Shown piece by piece: positions 59,455 through 64,000 of a stretch of 64,000 nucleotides of DNA; the first letter of the stretch is position 1, and every line of letters begins with the position of its first letter. The notes below the pieces were generated by a model that worked only from the letters and a program-made list of their open reading frames with translations, searched no databases and was not told the origin of the DNA. The position numbers and the translations under genes were made by a program. Source of the DNA: Pokkaliibacter sp046614695 (lineage in GTDB: Bacteria > Pseudomonadota > Gammaproteobacteria > Pseudomonadales > Balneatricaceae); assembly GCF_046614695.1 (NCBI RefSeq), contig NZ_JBKKHQ010000001.1:416917-480916 (forward strand), written 5' to 3'.

Positions 59455-59588
59455 ATTGTTGCCAGCACAACCCCTAGGTTCCCTTATAGCAAAGATGCCA
59501 CAGAGCGCCTAGTGGGCAGATAGTCCAACAGAGGAGGAAGTAAGCGGAAAGCGAGCGAAGCCAACGTTAGATCACAAACATCTCACCG

Positions 59589-59942
59589 TTATTGCTCAAG
59601 CAGGTTCCAGGCAGCCGTTTTTTCAGCATCATAACCGGGTAACTCCACCTGACACAGGAAGCTTTCCCAATAGGACTGGGACCAGGCAGTAACTCGAACC
59701 TCATGCATGATATAACGATGAGAATTACGTTGGTCACGATATTCCAAATACACAAACAGCGTTTGCCAAGGGAGTTTCCAGCTATCCTTACGACAGCCAA
59801 GCGCAGCCCAGAGACGCACTTTACCCTTTAAGGTTCCAATTTCGGACCAAAGCGGCTGACTCAGAAAAGGCAGAGAAGAAACCAGATCTTCAGAAGAGGA
59901 AAGATCGGCTTGAAAATCGATGGATACAACGTGATCCAACAT
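59589..59942 (-). CDS. Small orphan protein behind a structured leader
   Basis: A 117-residue protein that I do not recognise. It is mixed polar, without a signal peptide or membrane helix, and is Trp- and Tyr-rich in the C-terminal half (WKLPWQTLFVYLEYRD, YIMHEVRVTAWSQSYWE). The ATG at 59942 has GGGAG eight bases upstream; an in-frame ATG at 59957 is less likely because it lies before that site. The ribosome binding site is inside a hairpin that competes with a long-range stem (see the leader). It is monocistronic between the VWA gene and the rnd operon. Confidence 0.65.
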   Translation of the reverse strand: MLDHVVSIDFQADLSSSEDLVSSLPFLSQPLWSEIGTLKGKVRLWAALGCRKDSWKLPWQTLFVYLEYRDQRNSHRYIMHEVRVTAWSQSYWESFLCQVELPGYDAEKTAAWNLLEQ

Positions 59943-60072
59943 GTGAGATGCTCCCATAAATTATGAGAGCTGACGTGATATTGGCCCTGCTTGTTTGCCG
60001 GATGGCCGCATCTCCTTTCGGAGTCCACCTTGCCCAGGATGGCAGGTTGGCGAGGACGTCAGCCCTACTCTC
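59943..60072 (-). ncRNA. Structured 5' leader with riboswitch-like architecture
   Basis: On the minus strand, GCTGACGT (60063-60056) pairs with ACGTCAGC (59976-59969). The stem extends by GAGA/TCTC (60072-60069 with 59968-59965) across a bulge. About 80 bases are enclosed, with a CTCC-GAAA-GGAG hairpin, a long imperfect hairpin around CCTGCC/GGCAAGG, and a GCC-ATCC-GGC hairpin. The segment GCTCTCATA (59970-59962) can instead pair with TATGGGAGC (59958-59950), nine base pairs with one G-T pair, hiding the GGGAG ribosome binding site. The two pairings exclude each other. I recognise no known riboswitch class. Confidence 0.6.
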
Positions 60073-60145
60073 GATGCTAGTATTAAATGTTAGTACTCAA
60101 CTTGACCCTCTGATGACCCAAAGGTCTGCATCAGCGATTCAATTT

Positions 60146-60173
60146 GTGAGGCACACTCTACTCCATGCCTCAC
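60146..60173. repeat. Inverted repeat downstream of ycgN
   Basis: GTGAGGCA and TGCCTCAC are perfect complements separated by 12 bases, 25 bases past the ycgN stop. It may be a weak terminator of the rnd-ycgL-ycgN unit on the minus strand, though no real T-run follows. Confidence 0.4.
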
Positions 60174-60197
60174 GGACTTGCAATTTTGCCTGCTTGT

Positions 60198-60647
60198 TTA
60201 AATATCAGTGACATCAATCAGCAGAAGTTCCCAATCGGCATCTTCTGGAACCACTCGCTCGCTGATAGCAACACGCTTAAGCTGAATGCGGCCCTGCTTA
60301 CGAGTCGACTCTTTTCCAGAGACAAGAGGATGCCAGGCATGCAACGGACGTTTCTCAGCCACAACCCGATAAGAGCAGGTTGGGTGTAGCCAGTTGACTG
60401 ATCTTACCAGCTCAGGCGTCATCTGGACGCAACCGGGTACCCGCTCGAAACGCTCGCCGTAATGCAGACAACCACCATCACGCAAGTTCAGCTCTTTACA
60501 GGCAACCCGTGAGTAGTGCACTTCATTAGTGTCTTCATCTTCCAGCTTGTGCAAACAACATTTGCCACAGCCATCACATAGCGCCTCCCACTCTTCATGA
60601 GTGAAAGCCTCTAACTCAAACTGTTCCCAGAAGCGCTCACGAATCAT
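60198..60647 (-). CDS. ycgN: YcgN family (UPF0260) cysteine cluster protein
   Basis: A 149-residue protein with the YcgN cysteine pattern: WEALCDGCGKCCLHKLEDEDT (C-x2-C-x2-CC), YSRVACKEL and GCLHYGERFERVPGCVQMTP. WLHPTCSYR and the WHPL segment are also family landmarks. The cysteines probably bind metal. The function is unknown. Its start overlaps the ycgL stop by one base, and the pair follows rnd, an order kept across gammaproteobacteria. Confidence 0.9.
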   Translation of the reverse strand: MIRERFWEQFELEAFTHEEWEALCDGCGKCCLHKLEDEDTNEVHYSRVACKELNLRDGGCLHYGERFERVPGCVQMTPELVRSVNWLHPTCSYRVVAEKRPLHAWHPLVSGKESTRKQGRIQLKRVAISERVVPEDADWELLLIDVTDI

Positions 60648-60940
60648 CAGTAACGACCTTGTGTTGGCGCCCTGTAGGCGTCCAGCATATAGGCTTCTTT
60701 AGGAGGAGGCATTTGCAGGAAAAAACCTTTCTCGGCAATGCTATCCAGCACATCCTTGGCCTTGACTCGCGCAAGCGTCTTGTCTTCCTTCAGCAACATG
60801 TCAAAAACATGGACAGGTTTACCAAACTGTTCAAGTAGCACCTCTGGCACTTTCGAGAACTGTGCTTTTTTCTCGACGTAGAGATACATCTCATCTTTTT
60901 TAGGGCTTTTATAAATGCTGCAAATTAGCGGAGCAGTCAT
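60647..60940 (-). CDS. ycgL: YcgL-domain protein
   Basis: A 97-residue protein with PLICSIYKSPKKDEMYLYVEK, VPEVLLEQFGKPVHVFDMLL and GFFLQMPPPKEAYMLDAY, which define the YcgL domain. Its biochemical role is not established. The ATG at 60940 overlaps the rnd stop codon (TGATG) and its own stop overlaps the ycgN start, so all three genes are translationally coupled. Confidence 0.92.
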   Translation of the reverse strand: MTAPLICSIYKSPKKDEMYLYVEKKAQFSKVPEVLLEQFGKPVHVFDMLLKEDKTLARVKAKDVLDSIAEKGFFLQMPPPKEAYMLDAYRAPTQGRY

Positions 60941-62085
60941 CACTTTTCACTTTCCAGAATCAGGGTCGTCAGTTCAGGTTTGAGTAATTCAGTTCGCCAT
61001 CCCTGAAGACCAACAGGCCATTGTTCTGGCAATGCCAGTAACGAAGCCTCTCGAACGAATACTTCCAAATCACGTTTGCGGGCTAACATATCAGCAGGAA
61101 TTCCCTGCTCATCGGCCACACGCCCTACCACATCTTTCAGGCGATTAAGGCGTTTTTGAGCATTCTTAGACAACGGCCGCGGAATTTCAGCTGGCCAGAC
61201 TTCCTTGGGAAACTCTCTTGCAGCCTCAGCAACCGCCAGCACTTCACGCCCATTACGCTTGATCACAGCAGGGCGAATATTTTCAATCTGGTAGAGCTGG
61301 TCAATACGCTCAAGGTGGCGACGCGCAATATCAAACAAGGCGCGATCCGGCATCACCTGGTTACGGGACAAGTCCTGTTTACGGGCAAACTCTTCACGCC
61401 AACGACACACTTCCTGCAAGACAACCAGCTCTTCCTGGCTGAGCTGCCAGGCCATTTTCATGCGCGTGTAATATTCCTCAGGAGCCGTCCCCGATGCAAT
61501 CTGATTCACCAGATCACGAGTATCCTCAAGCAGCCACTCCAGACGACCTGCCGAATCCAGCTTCTGGCGCAGCGATTCATACACTGGATATAACCAAAGC
61601 ACATCATCGCAGGCATAAAGGCACTGAGAATCCGTTAACGGGCGCTGCAGCCAATCAGACCGGGTTTCACCTTTTTCGAGCACTTTGCCGGTCACGGCTT
61701 CAACCAGACGCTGAAAGCCCATCCCCTGACCAACGCCAGCATAGGCAGCAGCGATCTGGCTATCAAACACCGCCACCGGCACATAACCCAGTCGATGAAT
61801 AAAAAGCTCAATATCTTCCGAGCCAGAGTGCATCACTTTCAGTACATCCGGCGATGTCAGGACAGCGCCAAAACTGCTGAAGTCACGTATTTTAAGCGGA
61901 TCAATCAGACAGACCTGCTTGCCGTCATACACCTGGATTAAACCCGGACGCGGATAAAATGTCTGCGTGCGCTCAAACTCGGTATCTACCATCAACGCAG
62001 GAACGGTTAACCATTCAGAGGCGAAACGGTCCAGCGTTGCATCATCAGCAATCCATTGAAAGTCAGACGCGTTCACTGGGCTCAT
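60940..62085 (-). CDS. rnd: Ribonuclease D
   Basis: A 381-residue DEDD exonuclease. Exo I is in ALMVDTEFERTQTFYPRPG (D-x-E), Exo II in KVMHSGSEDIELFIHRLG (Asp), and Exo III in QCLYACDDVLWLYPVYESL (Y-x3-D). An HRDC domain follows (VLQEVCRWREEFARKQDLSR). It trims tRNA 3' ends and other small RNAs. Start ATG at 62085 has AGAGG six bases upstream. It leads the rnd-ycgL-ycgN unit. Confidence 0.95.
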   Translation of the reverse strand: MSPVNASDFQWIADDATLDRFASEWLTVPALMVDTEFERTQTFYPRPGLIQVYDGKQVCLIDPLKIRDFSSFGAVLTSPDVLKVMHSGSEDIELFIHRLGYVPVAVFDSQIAAAYAGVGQGMGFQRLVEAVTGKVLEKGETRSDWLQRPLTDSQCLYACDDVLWLYPVYESLRQKLDSAGRLEWLLEDTRDLVNQIASGTAPEEYYTRMKMAWQLSQEELVVLQEVCRWREEFARKQDLSRNQVMPDRALFDIARRHLERIDQLYQIENIRPAVIKRNGREVLAVAEAAREFPKEVWPAEIPRPLSKNAQKRLNRLKDVVGRVADEQGIPADMLARKRDLEVFVREASLLALPEQWPVGLQGWRTELLKPELTTLILESEK

Positions 62086-62129
62086 CCCTTAACCTCTTGT
62101 CGTAATCAATGACAGGTAAAACAAAGAAA

Positions 62130-62157
62130 CCGGCGCACTCAACCGAGTGAACGCCGG
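62130..62157 (-). terminator. Terminator of dnaX-ybaB-recR
   Basis: On the minus strand, CCGGCG-TT-CACTC pairs with GAGTG-CGCCGG, followed by TTTCTTTGTTTT. The hairpin overlaps the last codons of recR. Confidence 0.6.
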
Positions 62158-62738
62158 CCACTGAAGGCGTGCACCAAAGTGCCACCATCAACATACTCAA
62201 GCTCGCCACCCAAGGGGACTCCATGGGCAATACGAGAAACCCGTACAGGCAAACCACGCAACTGCTCAACGATGTAGTGAGCGGTTGCCTCCCCTTCGAC
62301 CGTGGGGTTAGTAGCAATAATGACTTCCTCAACCGGGCCCTGGGAAACCCTGGCTGGCAGCTTACCGATACCCAACTGCTCAGGGCCAACACCTTCAATA
62401 GGTGATAAATGCCCCATCAGCACAAAGTAATGGCCTCGGTAACTCCCCGTCTGCTCGACTGCCATTACATCGGCAGGCATTTCAACAATACAAAGCAGGC
62501 TGGAATCACGCTGGGGCGATTCACACAGTTTACACAAGGGAGTTTCGCTCAGGTTACGGCATTGCTCACAGTGGCCAACGTGCTCAACCGCTTTAAGCAT
62601 GGTTTCAGCCAGGCGCTCTGCACCTGGACGATCCCTTTCAAGCAAATGCAACGCCATACGCTGCGCTGTTTTGGGGCCAACCCCAGGCAAACAGCGAAGC
62701 GCATCCACCAGCTGATCAATAAGCGGGCTGAACTGCAT
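62139..62738 (-). CDS. recR: Recombination mediator protein RecR
   Basis: A 199-residue protein with the full RecR layout: a helix-hairpin-helix (LRCLPGVGPKTAQRMALHLL), a C4 zinc finger (HCEQCRNLSETPLCKLC), and a Toprim domain (LLCIVEMPADVMAVEQTG, EVIIATNPTVEGEATAHYI). A Walker-like C-terminus has ARGVPLG-like SRIAHGVPLGGELEYVDGG. With RecO and RecF it loads RecA on gapped DNA. Its start overlaps the ybaB stop by one base. Confidence 0.97.
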   Translation of the reverse strand: MQFSPLIDQLVDALRCLPGVGPKTAQRMALHLLERDRPGAERLAETMLKAVEHVGHCEQCRNLSETPLCKLCESPQRDSSLLCIVEMPADVMAVEQTGSYRGHYFVLMGHLSPIEGVGPEQLGIGKLPARVSQGPVEEVIIATNPTVEGEATAHYIVEQLRGLPVRVSRIAHGVPLGGELEYVDGGTLVHAFSGRRSLG

Positions 62739-63064
62739 TAGAAAGGCATCTTGAAGCCAGGAGGCAGGCCCATACCAGAGGTAGCAGAGGCCATTTTCTC
62801 TTTATTAACTGCTTCAATTTTACGTACAGCATCATTCACCGCTGCTGCGAGCAGGTCTTCCAGCATCTCTTTGTCTTCAGACATCAGGCTGTCGTCGATA
62901 GAAACGCGCTTAACATCATGACGACCAGTCATAATAACAGAGACCAGACCAGCACCAGATTCACCGGTGGTTTCTGCATTGGCGAGCTCTTCCTGCATTT
63001 TCTGCATCTGCTCTTGCATTTTTTGGGCTTGTTTCATCAAGTTGCCCATTCCACCTTTCAACAT
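62738..63064 (-). CDS. ybaB: YbaB/EbfC nucleoid-associated protein
   Basis: A 108-residue protein. A coiled-coil start (MGNLMKQAQKMQEQMQKMQE) is followed by GLVSVIMTGRHDVKRVSIDD and DLLAAAVNDAVRKIEAVNKEKM, with a Gly/Pro-rich end, GMGLPPGFKMPF. It forms dimers that bind DNA. Start ATG at 63064 gives the family length; the gene begins one base after the dnaX stop codon and overlaps recR, the standard dnaX-ybaB-recR unit. Confidence 0.95.
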   Translation of the reverse strand: MLKGGMGNLMKQAQKMQEQMQKMQEELANAETTGESGAGLVSVIMTGRHDVKRVSIDDSLMSEDKEMLEDLLAAAVNDAVRKIEAVNKEKMASATSGMGLPPGFKMPF

Positions 63065-63065
63065 A

Positions 63066-64000
63066 CTAACCTCTCTGCTCGTCCACCGGCCTGATTGAAC
63101 CGGGTTGAATAATAGCCTCGAACGCATCCAGCAAGCGCTGAACCGTTGGATTCTCATGAATTGACTGCTCAGCCTGCTGTTGGCGAAGTGCTTTTGCTTT
63201 CGCCTTGTATACAGTCGCCGTGTGTTCCAGCCCATGACCTGCTGCGCATTTTACCTGCACAGGCTGACAAAAATAAGCTGAAAAAGCCTCTTCCAGCATT
63301 GAGCGTTGTCGCTCACTGAAAAGGGAGAATTGCTGCTCTTCACAGAGGATTTCAAGCTCGTTCCCTTGTAGAGCGCGAAACTCTGTAGCCTCCAGTATTG
63401 CCTTTAGCACGCCTCGTATAGGGACATCACTGCTAATCGCAGGCCACTGCCCAAGGGATACATCCTTAAGGGTATAGGCAGGCACATGTGCAGCAGACTC
63501 AGGCTCATCCTCGACTTTTTCATCGATGATCTCCAGCACCTCTTCAGCCTGCTCCATCTCAGTTTCAGAGATCGCACTGAGTAACTGGTCCGCCTGCTGA
63601 AAAGCCACATCCAGCATTTCACTGTCATCATCGTCTTCTTCATCTGAAGGCATATCAGCGTATGCCTCAAGTGGCGGGAGCTGATCACCCAGTGAAGATG
63701 AAACAACCGACTGCGCCAACGAAGCGACAGGTGCCATATTGTCTTCAGGCTTTTTTTCTGGTGCAGGAGCCTCTTGTTCGGACACTGCTTCTATAGCTGC
63801 GTTTTCCGAGGCGAGCTCATTCGACTGATTAACAGCACGAGTTTGTTCTTGCGGTTGAGAAGGCTCAGAGGATGTAATTTCCTGCTCAGTCATTGGCGCA
63901 ACCTGGACGGGCTGCGAAGCTGGAGCTGGAGCTGGAGCTGGAGCTGGAGCTGGAGCTGGAGCTGGAGCTGGAGCTGGAGCTGGAGCTGGAGCTGGAGCTG
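63066..64000 (-). CDS. dnaX: DNA polymerase III subunit tau, C-terminal part (5' end outside window)
   Basis: The frame is open to the right edge and ends at 63066. The visible 311 residues begin with an Ala-Pro dipeptide repeat (reading ASQPVQVAPMTEQE at its end). An acidic Glu/Gln-rich linker follows, then a globular region with TLKDVSLGQWPAISSDVPIRG, LEATEFRALQGNELEILC and NPTVQRLLDAFEAIIQPGSI, which is the tau C-terminal domain that contacts the polymerase alpha subunit. Gene order (ybaB, recR next) supports dnaX. The ATPase and the gamma frameshift site lie outside the window. The C-terminal domain is only moderately conserved, so the call rests partly on context. Confidence 0.88.
   Translation of the reverse strand, partial: APAPAPAPAPAPAPAPAPAPAPAPAPASQPVQVAPMTEQEITSSEPSQPQEQTRAVNQSNELASENAAIEAVSEQEAPAPEKKPEDNMAPVASLAQSVVSSSLGDQLPPLEAYADMPSDEEDDDDSEMLDVAFQQADQLLSAISETEMEQAEEVLEIIDEKVEDEPESAAHVPAYTLKDVSLGQWPAISSDVPIRGVLKAILEATEFRALQGNELEILCEEQQFSLFSERQRSMLEEAFSAYFCQPVQVKCAAGHGLEHTATVYKAKAKALRQQQAEQSIHENPTVQRLLDAFEAIIQPGSIRPVDEQRG
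63918..64000. repeat. Hexanucleotide tandem repeat inside dnaX
   Basis: AGCTGG is repeated without interruption for 83 bases (nearly 14 copies) up to the window edge, so its true length is unknown. On the coding (minus) strand it reads GCTCCA, giving (Ala-Pro)n. Because the unit is six bases, gain or loss of copies keeps the frame. Confidence 0.97.

Noticed and set aside
59965..60063. The structured region read as a plus-strand CsrA/RsmA-titrating small RNA because of several GGA motifs
   Set aside because: Only a few GGA motifs are in hairpin loops, there is no plus-strand terminator, and the alternative hairpin hiding a minus-strand ribosome binding site is a more specific explanation.
63918..64000. 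Repeat block read as a CRISPR array or low-quality sequence
   Set aside because: The units are contiguous six-base copies without spacers and keep the dnaX reading frame. It is a coding microsatellite.

Overview
The window reads as a stretch of gammaproteobacterial chromosome. It probably comes from a marine or brackish member of the Oceanospirillaceae/Pseudomonadales side of the class. I base this on Pseudomonas-like gene orders (hemN-anr-apt; dnaX-ybaB-recR; rnd-ycgL-ycgN), an AsrA/Lon2-type protease, a LitR-photolyase cluster and balanced base composition. The genus is an inference and cannot be fixed from this sequence. I see no prophage, insertion sequence, CRISPR array or rRNA operon. 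The only tRNA is tRNA-Gly(GCC). Nearly everything is core or slowly varying accessory genome.

Layout. 1-3373 (minus): a ProQ/FinO-domain protein running off the left edge, TusA, RlmM and an alpha/beta hydrolase. 3374-7107 (plus): hemN behind a well-placed Anr/FNR site, anr, apt, and a cysteine-free ArsR-type regulator with a perfect Anr/FNR box upstream. 7115-12466 (minus): a Pat/PatZ-type acetyltransferase, a FliL-like lipoprotein, metZ and a periplasmic orphan. 12768-16304: divergent ppsA and ppsR. 16529-20512: tRNA-Gly, a DUF3461 protein, a cold-shock protein and a Lon2/AsrA protease with a sigma32-like promoter. 20604-27367: a probable light and photodamage regulon (FAD oxidoreductase, TIGR01777 epimerase, DUF523/DUF1722 protein, ferrochelatase, LitR-like MerR regulator, photolyase). 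Its two divergent promoter regions carry the same operator. 27410-34083: HAD phosphatase, astA, DUF1904, rraA, GNAT, a cytosine deaminase with a substrate-switching active-site residue, a Rossmann/Arg-rich protein and cobO. 34178-39890: a CnoX-like co-chaperone, then a split PqiA/LetA pair, a six-MCE-domain PqiB/LetB and an overlapping alpha/beta hydrolase. 40717-45061: the aapJQMP amino-acid ABC transporter behind a sigma54 promoter. 45156-49791: methyltransferase, inositol monophosphatase, DUF4349 lipoprotein, Yip1 protein and hemerythrin. 50081-54953: a GntR regulator fused to an amidohydrolase/lactonase barrel, a YdiJ-type 2-hydroxyacid dehydrogenase and a DUF1289 protein. 55240-59942: small lipoprotein, cysK, a glutamine amidotransferase, a VWA protein and a small orphan. 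60198-64000 (minus): dnaX (partial)-ybaB-recR and rnd-ycgL-ycgN.

The observations I rate highest are these. (1) An RNA leader (59943-60072, minus) has riboswitch architecture: a long closing stem competes with a hairpin that hides the ribosome binding site of an orphan gene. (2) A shared palindrome ACTTATAC-N14-GTATAACT links the photolyase-cluster promoters to a LitR homologue that has lost its B12 ligands. (3) A one-polypeptide GntR regulator plus lactonase is translationally coupled to a YdiJ-type dehydrogenase and has its own TTGT-N3-ACAA operator at the predicted start site. (4) A CodA homologue has Ser at the Asp-314 position, which predicts 5-methylcytosine deamination. All functional statements rest on reading the sequence and on family knowledge; no database search was run.
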